A program made the position numbers and the translations under genes. A DNA stretch of 64,000 bases from Pontitalea aquivivens (GTDB lineage Bacteria > Pseudomonadota > Alphaproteobacteria > Rhodobacterales > Rhodobacteraceae), in NCBI RefSeq assembly GCF_046507575.1, contig NZ_JBKFEY010000001.1:124001-188000 (forward strand). Reading direction: 5' to 3'. The notes beneath the pieces were generated by a model, which did not search any database, had not been told where the DNA came from, and was given only the letters and a program-made list of their open reading frames with translations. Below, one piece after another: positions 41,107 to 49,233 of the stretch; the first letter of the stretch is position 1; each line of letters opens with the position of its first letter.

Positions 41107-42711
41107 ATGTGGGATTATCTTAAGCTGATCGCGCTGGGCGTGATTGCGCTGTTGGCCGCGATCGCGGCCAATTATGCGCGCGATCTTGCCTATATGGTGA
41201 ACGCGCTGACCGTCATGCTGGCGGCGGCGATCGCGTTCATCTGGGTGCTGCGCACGATGGGGGACCGCCAGCCGGCGCCCCGGAACGAATATAACGACGG
41301 CGTCATCCGCGCCGGGGTCATCGCCACCGCGCTTTGGGGCGTGGTGGGTTTTCTGGTCGGCACGATCATCGCGTTCCAGCTGGCCTTTCCCGCGCTGAAC
41401 CTGTCGGATCTGACGCATGGCTATCTGAACTTTGGCAAGCTGCGCCCGCTGCATACCTCGGCGGTGATCTTTGCCTTCGGGGGCAACGCGCTGATCGCGA
41501 CCTCGTTTTATGTCGTGCAGCGGACCTCGGCGGCGCGCCTGTTCGGCGGCAACGCGGCCTGGTTCGTGTTCTGGGGCTATCAGCTGATGATCGTCCTGGC
41601 TGCGGCGGGCTATATCCTGGGCGCGACGCAGTCCAAGGAATATGCGGAACCGGAATGGTATGTCGACTGGTGGCTGACCATCGTCTGGGTCGTCTATCTG
41701 ATGGTGTTCCTGGGCACGATCCTGAAGCGGCGCGAGCCCCACATCTATGTGGCCAACTGGTTCTACCTGTCCTTCATCGTGACCATTGCGATGCTGCATA
41801 TCGTCAACAACCTGTCGGTTCCGGTCAGCGTCTTCGGTTCGAAGTCGGTGCAGGTCTTTGCCGGCGTTCAGGATGCGATGACGCAGTGGTGGTACGGGCA
41901 TAACGCGGTGGGCTTCTTCCTGACCGCGGGCTTCCTGGGGATGATGTATTACTTTGTGCCCAAGCAGGCCGAACGCCCGGTCTATTCCTACAAGCTGTCG
42001 ATCGTGCACTTCTGGGCGCTGATCTTCCTGTATATCTGGGCCGGTCCCCACCACCTGCACTATACCGCGCTGCCGGACTGGGCCTCGACGCTGGGCATGG
42101 TGATGTCGGTGATCCTGTGGATGCCGTCCTGGGGTGGCATGATCAACGGCCTGATGACGCTGTCGGGCGCCTGGGACAAGCTGCGCACCGACCCGATCAT
42201 CCGCATGATGGTGGTGTCGATCGGCTTTTACGGCATGTCCACCTTTGAAGGCCCGATGATGTCGATCAAGGCCGTGAACAGCCTGTCGCATTACACCGAC
42301 TGGACCATCGGCCATGTGCATTCCGGTGCGCTGGGCTGGAACGGCATGATCACCTTTGGCGCGCTCTACTTCCTGGTGCCGCGGCTTTGGGCGCGTGAGC
42401 GGCTGTATTCGCTCTCGCTGGTCAGCTGGCATTTCTGGCTCGCCACCATCGGGATCGTGCTGTACGCGTCCTCGATGTGGGTCACGGGCATCATGGAAGG
42501 CCTGATGTGGCGTGAAGTCGACAGCCAGGGCTTCCTTGTGAACGCCTTTGCGGACACGGTGTCCGCCAAGTTCCCGATGTATGTGGTGCGCGGTCTGGGC
42601 GGGGTGCTTTACCTGACCGGGGCGATCATCATGGTCTACAACCTCTGGGCCACGGTCGCCAAACAGCCCCGCCACGCGGCTGCCGGCGTCTCTGCGGTTC
42701 CGGCTGAATAA
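41107..42711 (+). CDS. ccoN: cbb3-type cytochrome c oxidase subunit I
   Basis: The catalytic subunit of the high-affinity cbb3 oxidase, with low-spin haem b and the haem b3-CuB site that reduces O2 and pumps protons. The 534-residue product has about twelve to fourteen membrane helices. Key blocks include LRPLHTSAVIFAFGGNAL (haem b histidine), WYGHNAVGFFLTAGFLGMMYY (CuB histidine and the Tyr region), AGPHHLHYTALPDW (CuB His pair) and YTDWTIGHVHSGALGWNG (haem ligands). It is the first gene of ccoNOQP behind a FNR box. Confidence 0.97.
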   Translation: MWDYLKLIALGVIALLAAIAANYARDLAYMVNALTVMLAAAIAFIWVLRTMGDRQPAPRNEYNDGVIRAGVIATALWGVVGFLVGTIIAFQLAFPALNLSDLTHGYLNFGKLRPLHTSAVIFAFGGNALIATSFYVVQRTSAARLFGGNAAWFVFWGYQLMIVLAAAGYILGATQSKEYAEPEWYVDWWLTIVWVVYLMVFLGTILKRREPHIYVANWFYLSFIVTIAMLHIVNNLSVPVSVFGSKSVQVFAGVQDAMTQWWYGHNAVGFFLTAGFLGMMYYFVPKQAERPVYSYKLSIVHFWALIFLYIWAGPHHLHYTALPDWASTLGMVMSVILWMPSWGGMINGLMTLSGAWDKLRTDPIIRMMVVSIGFYGMSTFEGPMMSIKAVNSLSHYTDWTIGHVHSGALGWNGMITFGALYFLVPRLWARERLYSLSLVSWHFWLATIGIVLYASSMWVTGIMEGLMWREVDSQGFLVNAFADTVSAKFPMYVVRGLGGVLYLTGAIIMVYNLWATVAKQPRHAAAGVSAVPAE

Positions 42712-42725
42712 GGGGAGGACCGGAT

Positions 42726-43454
42726 ATGGGAATTCTTGACAAACACGGCGTCATCGAAAAGAACGCGACGCTTCTGCTGATCGGATCCTTCCTTGTCGTC
42801 ACCGTGGGCGGCATCGTGGAAATCGTTCCGCTGTTCTATCTTGAGAACACGATCGAAAAGGTGGAAGGGGTTCGCCCCTACACCCCGCTGGAGCTGACCG
42901 GGCGCGACATCTATGTGCGCGAAGGCTGTTATGTCTGCCACAGCCAGATGATCCGTCCGATGCGCGATGAGGTCGAACGCTATGGCCATTACAGCCTGGC
43001 GGCGGAATCGATGTATGACCATCCGTTCCAGTGGGGTTCCAAGCGCACGGGGCCCGACCTTGCCCGGGTGGGCGGACGCTATTCCGATGGCTGGCACGTC
43101 GATCACCTGACGGACCCGCAATCGGTGGTGCCGGAATCGATCATGCCGAAATATGGTTTCCTGTCGAACCGGATGATCGACGCGTCCTATATCGAGGATC
43201 GGCTTACGGCCGATGCGATGGTGGGCGTGCCCTATACCTCGGACATGATCGAGGCGGCCAGGGCCGATTTTGCCGCGCAGGCCGATCCCAACAGCGACTA
43301 TGACGGTCTGCTGGAACGCTATGGCGAAAAGGTCAACGTGCGCAACTTTGACGGCAAGACGGGCATTTCGGAAATGGATGCGCTGGTCGCCTATCTGCAG
43401 GTGCTTGGCACGATGGTCGATTTCTCGACCTTCGAACCCGTGGCGAACCGGTAA
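42726..43454 (+). CDS. ccoO: cbb3-type oxidase monohaem subunit II
   Basis: A 242-residue cytochrome c anchored by one N-terminal helix (LLLIGSFLVVTVGGIVEIVPLFYL). The haem motif is C68-Y-V-C71-H72 followed by SQMIRPM. SIMPKYGFL provides the probable methionine ligand. GGGGAGGA precedes ATG 42726, 14 bases after ccoN. It relays electrons from CcoP to CcoN and is needed for a stable core complex. Confidence 0.96.
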   Translation: MGILDKHGVIEKNATLLLIGSFLVVTVGGIVEIVPLFYLENTIEKVEGVRPYTPLELTGRDIYVREGCYVCHSQMIRPMRDEVERYGHYSLAAESMYDHPFQWGSKRTGPDLARVGGRYSDGWHVDHLTDPQSVVPESIMPKYGFLSNRMIDASYIEDRLTADAMVGVPYTSDMIEAARADFAAQADPNSDYDGLLERYGEKVNVRNFDGKTGISEMDALVAYLQVLGTMVDFSTFEPVANR

Positions 43455-43465
43455 GGGGGCGGGGG

Positions 43466-43675
43466 ATGGATTATCACATCCTCCGGGAATTCGCGGACAG
43501 CTGGGCGATGCTCGGCCTGTTCGGCACGTTCATCTTCGTCGTCTTCTGGGCCTGGCGGCCCGGAAGCCGCAAGACGCATGACGACACCGCGAACATCCCC
43601 TTCCGGCACGAAGACAAACCCGCCAGCGAGCCGGTGCGCGACAGCGCATCCGCCCGCGACGGCGCCACGTTGTAA
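43466..43675 (+). CDS. ccoQ: cbb3-type oxidase small subunit CcoQ
   Basis: A 69-residue protein with a single membrane helix (MLGLFGTFIFVVFWAW, about 15-30) and a polar cytoplasmic tail, typical of CcoQ/FixQ. It lies between ccoO and ccoP as usual. In other species it stabilises the assembled oxidase, especially when oxygen is present. Confidence 0.9.
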   Translation: MDYHILREFADSWAMLGLFGTFIFVVFWAWRPGSRKTHDDTANIPFRHEDKPASEPVRDSASARDGATL

Positions 43676-43687
43676 GGAGGCGTGGAG

Positions 43688-44554
43688 ATGAGCAAAAAAC
43701 CGACCATCCAGAAAGAGGTCCAGACGACCGGCCACGAGTGGGACGGCATCGAGGAGTTCAACAACCCCCTGCCGCGCTGGTGGCTGTGGACCTTCTATGC
43801 GACCGTGGTCTGGGGCGTGGGCTATTCCATCGCCTATCCGGCCTGGCCGCTGATCAACGAGGCGACGCCGGGCATCCTGGGCCATTCGACCCGGGCCGAT
43901 GTCGCCGCCGAAATCGACCGCTATGCCGCGGCAAACGCGCCGGTCGAGGAAAAGCTGGTTGCCGCCGATCTGAACCAGATCGCCGCCGACCCGGAACTGG
44001 CCAGCTTTACCATGAATGCGGGCCGGGCCGTCTTTGGTACCTGGTGCGCACAGTGCCACGGGGCGGGGGCGGGCGGCAACGTCGGCTATCCGAACCTGCT
44101 GGACAACGACTGGCTGTGGGGCGGCACGATGGAGGACATCCATCTGACCATCACCCACGGTATCCGCAATACGGATGACGCGGATGCGCGCTATTCGGAA
44201 ATGCCGCGCTTCGGGGCCGATGAACTGCTGGAAAAAGAGCAGATCGATCAGGTGGTGCAATTCGTGCGACAGCTGTCTGGCCAGGATCATGACGCCGCCG
44301 CCGCGACCGAAGGCGCCGTCGTCTATGCCGACAACTGCGCTTCGTGCCACATGGAAGACGGCACCGGCGACCGGGCCCAGGGCGCGCCGAACCTGACCGA
44401 CGCGATCTGGCTTTACGGCGGCGACGTGGCCTCGCTGACGGAATCGGTGACCAATGCGCGCTTCGGCGTGATGCCGAACTGGAACACGCGCCTGTCCGAG
44501 GCCGAGATCCGCGCCGTGACGGCCTATGTCCACAGCCTTGGTGGTGGCGAGTAA
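43688..44554 (+). CDS. ccoP: cbb3-type oxidase dihaem subunit III
   Basis: A 288-residue dihaem cytochrome c, the electron entry point of the oxidase. The start MSKKPTIQKEVQTTGHEWDGIEEFNNPLPRWW is the CcoP signature and precedes one anchor helix (about 32-52). Haem sites are C120-A-Q-C123-H124 and C217-A-S-C220-H221. AAGGAGG seven bases before ATG 43688 decides the start over a GTG two codons earlier. Cytochrome c552 (18815-19345) is a likely donor. Confidence 0.96.
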   Translation: MSKKPTIQKEVQTTGHEWDGIEEFNNPLPRWWLWTFYATVVWGVGYSIAYPAWPLINEATPGILGHSTRADVAAEIDRYAAANAPVEEKLVAADLNQIAADPELASFTMNAGRAVFGTWCAQCHGAGAGGNVGYPNLLDNDWLWGGTMEDIHLTITHGIRNTDDADARYSEMPRFGADELLEKEQIDQVVQFVRQLSGQDHDAAAATEGAVVYADNCASCHMEDGTGDRAQGAPNLTDAIWLYGGDVASLTESVTNARFGVMPNWNTRLSEAEIRAVTAYVHSLGGGE

Positions 44555-44560
44555 GACATT

Positions 44561-44582
44561 CGGGGGGGCCTTGGCCCCCCCG
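44561..44582 (+). terminator. Strong GC hairpin between ccoP and ccoG
   Basis: A perfect ten-base-pair stem (CGGGGGGGCC / GGCCCCCCCG) with a TT loop lies six bases after the ccoP stop. There is no U-tract, so it may stabilise the ccoNOQP mRNA end or terminate only in part. It separates ccoNOQP from ccoGHIS. Confidence 0.5.
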
Positions 44583-44780
44583 GGTAGCACCGGCGCCCCG
44601 TCCTGTTCGCGCGTTTCCTGGGGGCGCCGGTGACTTTTCAGCGGCGACTTTGCAGCGCGCGGTCTTTGCCGCCCTTGCGCCTGCCGTTTGGTGCGGACCG
44701 GGGCCCGGGCCGGGAAAATGCGCCGAAAAAATGCCCCGCCGCAAGCGGCCTGATATAAGCTGTATCACAAACCTGTCTTT

Positions 44781-44794
44781 TTGACGCATGTCAA
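44781..44794 (+). promoter_or_regulatory. FNR-type box in front of ccoG
   Basis: TTGACGCATGTCAA is a perfect palindrome and matches TTGAT-N4-ATCAA at eight of ten positions. Working at -41.5 it would start transcription near 44829, 27 bases before the ccoG GTG. Rhodobacter rdxB is also FNR-controlled. Confidence 0.7.
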
Positions 44795-44855
44795 AGTAAT
44801 TTCCGACACGCCATATTCAGAACCATTCCAGACCCCCAGCCAACGGAGTCCCCCC

Positions 44856-46301
44856 GTGAGCGTGACCGACCCCAATGAACCCGCCCCCCTTTACGCGGCC
44901 CGCGAACCGATCTTTCCGCGCCGCGTGAAAGGCAATTTCCGCACGCTGAAATGGGTGCTGATGGCGGTGATGCTGGGCATTTACTATCTGACGCCCTGGA
45001 TCCGCTGGGACCGCGGCCCGGCGCTTCCCGATCAGGCGGTGCTGATCGATCTGGCCAACCGGCGCTTTTTCTTTTTCATGATCGAGATCTGGCCGCATGA
45101 ATTCTATTTCGTCGCGGGCCTTCTGATCATGGCGGGGCTGGGGCTGTTCCTGTTTACCTCGGCGCTGGGCCGGGTCTGGTGTGGCTATGCCTGCCCGCAG
45201 ACGGTCTGGACCGACCTGTTCATCCTGGTCGAACGCTGGGTCGAAGGCGACCGCAACGCCCGCATCCGCCTGCTGCGGCAGAAATGGGACGGCGAAAAGA
45301 TCCGCAAGCGGATCACCAAATGGACGCTGTGGTTGCTGATTGGCCTGGCCACCGGCGGGGCCTGGGTGTTCTATTTCACCGATGCGCCGACGCTTATGGT
45401 CGATCTGGTCACCGGCCAGGCCCATCCGGTCGCCTATACCACGATGGCGATCCTGACGCTGACCACCTTCGCCTTTGGCGGGTTCGCGCGCGAACAGATC
45501 TGTATCTATGCCTGCCCCTGGCCGCGGATTCAGGCCGCGATGATGGATGAGGATACGATCACCATCGCCTATCGCGACTGGCGGGGCGAGCCGCGCGGCA
45601 AGCTGAAGAAGGGCGAGATGGATCCCGCGCAGGGCGATTGCATCGACTGCATGGCCTGCGTCAACGTCTGCCCGATGGGGATCGACATCCGCAACGGCCA
45701 GCAACTGGAATGCATCACCTGCGGCCTGTGTATCGATGCCTGCAACGAGATGATGGACAAGGTCGGCAAGCCGCGTGGCCTGATCGACTATCTCGCCCTG
45801 AAGGATGAGGCGATGGAACGCGCGGGCGGTCATCCGACGAAGATCTGGAAGCATATCTTCCGCGTCCGCACGATGATCTATTTCGGGCTGTGGTCGGCGA
45901 TCGGCGTGGGGCTGGTGGTGGCGCTGTTCCTGCGCTCGCCCATCGATTTCAACGTGACGCCGGCGCGCGACCCGCTGTATGTCCAGCTGTCCGACGGGGC
46001 GATCCGTAACATCTATACGCTGCGGCTGCGCAACAAGCAGGGCGAGCCGGCCGAATTCCGCATCACCGTCACTTCGGCCGCGCCCGGGGCCGAGGGGTTG
46101 CGCCTGTCGCTGGAAGGGCAAAGTGCCGACACCGTCACCGTGCCCGCCGACGAAACCCTGACCCAGCGGCTTTACATCGAGGCGCCGGCCGGCAGCGGGC
46201 CGGCCACCGCGGACCGGATCGACATCCGGCTTTGGGTGGCGGTTACCGGATCGGCCGATCGGGTCAGCGCCGATACGGTCTTCAACGGAAAGGCAAACTG
46301 A
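44856..46301 (+). CDS. ccoG: cbb3 oxidase assembly polyferredoxin CcoG (RdxB/FixG)
   Basis: A membrane iron-sulfur protein implicated in copper reduction during cbb3 assembly. The 481-residue product has an N-terminal membrane domain with YACPQTVWTD and YACPWPRIQAA cysteine motifs. Two ferredoxin-type 4Fe-4S sites follow, C262-x2-C265-x2-C268-x3-C272 and C286-x2-C289-x2-C292-x3-C296. A further helix (TMIYFGLWSAIGVGLVVALFL) leads to a periplasmic Ig-like domain. The start is GTG 44856 with CGGAG upstream; the open frame begins at a TTG inside the FNR box. Confidence 0.95.
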   Translation: MSVTDPNEPAPLYAAREPIFPRRVKGNFRTLKWVLMAVMLGIYYLTPWIRWDRGPALPDQAVLIDLANRRFFFFMIEIWPHEFYFVAGLLIMAGLGLFLFTSALGRVWCGYACPQTVWTDLFILVERWVEGDRNARIRLLRQKWDGEKIRKRITKWTLWLLIGLATGGAWVFYFTDAPTLMVDLVTGQAHPVAYTTMAILTLTTFAFGGFAREQICIYACPWPRIQAAMMDEDTITIAYRDWRGEPRGKLKKGEMDPAQGDCIDCMACVNVCPMGIDIRNGQQLECITCGLCIDACNEMMDKVGKPRGLIDYLALKDEAMERAGGHPTKIWKHIFRVRTMIYFGLWSAIGVGLVVALFLRSPIDFNVTPARDPLYVQLSDGAIRNIYTLRLRNKQGEPAEFRITVTSAAPGAEGLRLSLEGQSADTVTVPADETLTQRLYIEAPAGSGPATADRIDIRLWVAVTGSADRVSADTVFNGKAN

Positions 46302-46304
46302 ACC

Positions 46305-46766
46305 ATGACGAAAGAATTCCGCCTGACCGGGCGCCATGTTCTGGCCATTGCGGTTTCGGCCTTTGGCGTGATCATCGCGGTCAATGTGGTGCTGGCCTGG
46401 CAGGCCGTGTCCACCTTTCCGGGGCTGGAGGTCAGGAATTCCTATGTCGCCTCGCAGACCTTCGATGCCGAGCGTGACGCCCAGGAGGCCCTGGGCTGGC
46501 AGGTTACGCCCGAATATGGCGAAGGGCAGCTGTCGCTGATCATCCGCGATGCGTCGGGCCTGCCCGCGCCGGTGGCGGAACTGTCCGCCGTGGTCGGGCG
46601 CACGACCCATGTGCGCGATGACCGGACCCCGGATTTTGCCTATCGCGGCGGCATCTATACCGCGCCGATGACGCTGGACCCCGGGGCCTGGCTGATCCAT
46701 CTGCAGGCGAAGGCGGCCGATGGCACGCCGTTCCGCCAGCGCCTTGATCTGTATATCCGGGGGTAG
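46305..46766 (+). CDS. ccoH: cbb3 oxidase assembly protein CcoH (RdxH/FixH)
   Basis: A 153-residue protein with one N-terminal membrane helix (HVLAIAVSAFGVIIAVNVVLAW) and a periplasmic beta-rich FixH domain (LGWQVTPEYGEGQLSLIIRD ... LDPGAWLIHLQAKAADG). Needed for maturation or stability of the cbb3 complex in related species. It is spaced three bases from ccoG and ccoI on either side. Confidence 0.93.
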   Translation: MTKEFRLTGRHVLAIAVSAFGVIIAVNVVLAWQAVSTFPGLEVRNSYVASQTFDAERDAQEALGWQVTPEYGEGQLSLIIRDASGLPAPVAELSAVVGRTTHVRDDRTPDFAYRGGIYTAPMTLDPGAWLIHLQAKAADGTPFRQRLDLYIRG

Positions 46767-46769
46767 CCC

Positions 46770-48971
46770 ATGACCGCCTCGCCGCTTTTGTCCGAACGTG
46801 CCGCGCCATCGGCTTGCCCGGCCTGTATCGCGGCGCCTTCGGCCGAACGGCTGGCCGCGGGGGCCGCGCCGCGCGATGCGCGGCTGATCCTGTCGCTGCC
46901 CACGGCGCATTGCGCGGTCTGCATCACCGATGTGGAACGCGCGCTGCACCGACATCCGGGGGTGCGATCGGCCCGGGTGAACCTGACGATGAAGCGCGTC
47001 AGCGTCGATGCCGAACCCCAGGTGACCGCCGCCGATCTGATCGGCACGCTGGACCGCATCGGCTATGAGGCGCATGAACTGGACCCCGGCCTTCTGTCGG
47101 CGACCGAGACCGACAAGCGCGGGCGCGATCTGCTGATGCGGATCGGCGTGTCGGGCTTTGCCATGATGAACATCATGCTTTTGTCGATCTCGGTCTGGTC
47201 GGGGGCCGAGGCCGCCACGCGCGATCTGTTCCACTGGATTTCCGCGGCCATCGCGCTGCCCACGGTGCTGTTCGCGGGCCAGCCCTTCTTTGCCTCGGCC
47301 TGGACGGCGCTGAAGGCGGGGCGGCTGGGGATGGATTTCCCGATTTCGCTGGCGATCGTTCTGGCTTCGTCGATTTCGGTGTTCGAAACGATGCATTCGG
47401 GCCAGCACGCCTATTTCGATGCGGCGGTGATGCTGACCTTCTTCCTGCTGGTCGGGCGTTATCTGGATTACCGCACCCGCGCGGTGGCGCGATCGGCCGC
47501 CGAGGAACTGGCCGCGCTGGAGGTGCCGCGCGCCACGGTCCTGCGTGACGGGGCCGAGGCGGTGGTGCCGGTCGGCGATCTGGTGCCCGGCGATCTGGTG
47601 CGCATCCGCCCCGGCGCGCGCATCCCCGCCGATGGCGAGGTGGTCGAGGGCACGTCGGAAACCGACCGATCCCTGCTGACGGGGGAAAGCCTGCCGGTCT
47701 GGGCGGGCCCGGGCGTGGTGCTGTCTGCGGGGGAGGTCAACCTGACCGGGCCCCTGACGCTGCGGGTGACGGCGGCGGGGCGCGACAGTTCGCTGCATCG
47801 CATGGCCGATCTGGTCGCGGCGGCGGAAAGTGCCAGGAACAAATATACCTCGCTGGCCGAACGGGCCGCGCGCGCCTATTCGCCGCTGGTGCATCTGCTG
47901 TCGTTTTCCGCCTTTGGGTTCTGGATGTGGCAGACCGGGGGCGATCTGCGCTTTGCGGTGAACATTTCGGCGGCGGTGCTGATCATCACCTGTCCTTGCG
48001 CGCTGGGGCTGGCGGTGCCGGCGGTGGTCACGGCGGCTTCGGGCAAGTTGTTTCGTGGCGGTCTGCTGATCAAGGACGGCACCGCGCTGGAACGGCTGGC
48101 CGAGGTGGATACAGTCGTGTTCGACAAGACCGGCACCCTGACCATGGGCGCGCCCGAGCCGGAAAACCTGACCGATCTGCCGCCCGGGGCGCTGGCCGTT
48201 GCCGCCGCCCTGGCCGAGGCGTCGGGCCATCCGCTGGCGCGCGCGCTGGCGGAAACGGCCCGCGCGCTGGGGGTGATGCCCGCATCGGTGCAGGATCTGC
48301 GCGAAGTCCCCGGCTATGGCATCGAGGGGCGCTGGGGCGATGTCCGTGTCCGTCTGGGCCGGGCCGACTGGATCGGGGCGGAACCGGGCACGGTCACCGC
48401 CACCCATCTGTCGATCGAAGGGCGGGCGCCCGTGTCGATCCGCTTTGCCGACCGCCTGCGCCCCGGCGCCGAACAGGCCGTGCGCGCCTTTGCCGCGCAG
48501 GGCAAGCAGGTCTGGCTGGTGTCGGGCGATGTGCGGGGCGCGGTGGAGGATCTGGCCGGGCGGCTGGGCATTGCCGATTGGCGCGCCGGCGTTCTGCCGC
48601 AGGAAAAGGCCGCGCTTGTGCGCGACCTGACCGCGGCGGGCCGTCATGTGCTGATGGTGGGGGATGGGCTGAACGACACCGCGGCGCTGGCCGGGGCGCA
48701 TGTCTCGGTCTCGCCCGCCTCGGCGCTGGATGCGGCGCGCACGGCGTCGGATATCGTTCTGCTGGGCCAGGATCTGGCCCCCGTGGCCGAGGCGGTGCGG
48801 ATTTCGGTCAAGGCGCGCAAGCGGATCAAGGAAAACTTCGGGATTTCCTTCCTGTATAACGTGATCGCGGTGCCGATCGCGCTGGTCGGGCTGGCCACGC
48901 CGCTGGCGGCGGCCTTGGCGATGTCGCTCAGTTCGATTACGGTGTCGCTGAACGCGCTGCGGCTGAAGTGA
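46770..48971 (+). CDS. ccoI: Copper-exporting P1B-type ATPase CcoI (RdxI/FixI)
   Basis: Supplies copper for the CuB site of cbb3 oxidase. The 733-residue product has a leading C16-x2-C19 pair and a heavy-metal domain with C48-A-V-C51. Eight membrane helices follow, with the C408-P-C410 metal path in helix 6. The actuator motif is T304-GES, the phosphorylated residue D452 in DKTGTLTMG, and the hinge GDGLNDTAAL. The long minus-strand open frame covering this region is a codon-bias shadow. Confidence 0.96.
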   Translation: MTASPLLSERAAPSACPACIAAPSAERLAAGAAPRDARLILSLPTAHCAVCITDVERALHRHPGVRSARVNLTMKRVSVDAEPQVTAADLIGTLDRIGYEAHELDPGLLSATETDKRGRDLLMRIGVSGFAMMNIMLLSISVWSGAEAATRDLFHWISAAIALPTVLFAGQPFFASAWTALKAGRLGMDFPISLAIVLASSISVFETMHSGQHAYFDAAVMLTFFLLVGRYLDYRTRAVARSAAEELAALEVPRATVLRDGAEAVVPVGDLVPGDLVRIRPGARIPADGEVVEGTSETDRSLLTGESLPVWAGPGVVLSAGEVNLTGPLTLRVTAAGRDSSLHRMADLVAAAESARNKYTSLAERAARAYSPLVHLLSFSAFGFWMWQTGGDLRFAVNISAAVLIITCPCALGLAVPAVVTAASGKLFRGGLLIKDGTALERLAEVDTVVFDKTGTLTMGAPEPENLTDLPPGALAVAAALAEASGHPLARALAETARALGVMPASVQDLREVPGYGIEGRWGDVRVRLGRADWIGAEPGTVTATHLSIEGRAPVSIRFADRLRPGAEQAVRAFAAQGKQVWLVSGDVRGAVEDLAGRLGIADWRAGVLPQEKAALVRDLTAAGRHVLMVGDGLNDTAALAGAHVSVSPASALDAARTASDIVLLGQDLAPVAEAVRISVKARKRIKENFGISFLYNVIAVPIALVGLATPLAAALAMSLSSITVSLNALRLK

Positions 48972-48978
48972 GGCGACG

Positions 48979-49137
48979 ATGGAAGCCCTGACCTATTCGA
49001 TCCCGATTTCGTTGCTGCTGGGGGGCATCGGCCTTCTGGCGTTCTTCTGGGCGCTGCGCCGCGGGCAGTTCGATGATCCCAAGGGCGACAGCGAACGCAT
49101 CCTGTCCACGGAATTTGACGACAAGCCGAAATCGTGA
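48979..49137 (+). CDS. ccoS: cbb3 oxidase maturation protein CcoS (RdxS), 52 residues
   Basis: A very short gene right after ccoI. The product has one membrane helix (ISLLLGGIGLLAFFWALRRG) followed by the family signature GQFDDPKGDSERIL and an acidic tail. CcoS is required for cofactor insertion into cbb3 oxidase in Rhodobacter capsulatus. It is seven bases downstream of the ccoI stop and closes ccoGHIS; a strong terminator follows. Confidence 0.92.
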   Translation: MEALTYSIPISLLLGGIGLLAFFWALRRGQFDDPKGDSERILSTEFDDKPKS

Positions 49138-49171
49138 TCCGTCAGTGACCAAAACAAAACCGCGCCAACAC

Positions 49172-49199
49172 AAAACCGCGCCCGGGGGCGCGCGGTTTT
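49172..49199. terminator. Bidirectional terminator after ccoS
   Basis: AAAACCGCGC pairs with GCGCGGTTTT (ten base pairs) around an eight-base GC loop. The A and T ends give a U-tract in both directions, serving ccoS and the convergent carboxypeptidase gene. Confidence 0.85.
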
Positions 49200-49233
49200 C
49201 GCATTCGGTGGTGTGGGGGCAGGGGCCGCCCGA

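Noticed and set aside
44817..48701. A 1294-codon open frame on the minus strand opposite ccoG, ccoH and ccoI
   Set aside because: It is the mirror frame of three well-supported cco genes; the translation is rich in His, Arg, Gln and Gly without any domain, as is usual for antisense frames in high-GC DNA.
38429..49137. The fnrL-uspA-cco block as a novel system
   Set aside because: The arrangement is well known in Rhodobacter and Paracoccus; only the exact box positions are worth a second look.
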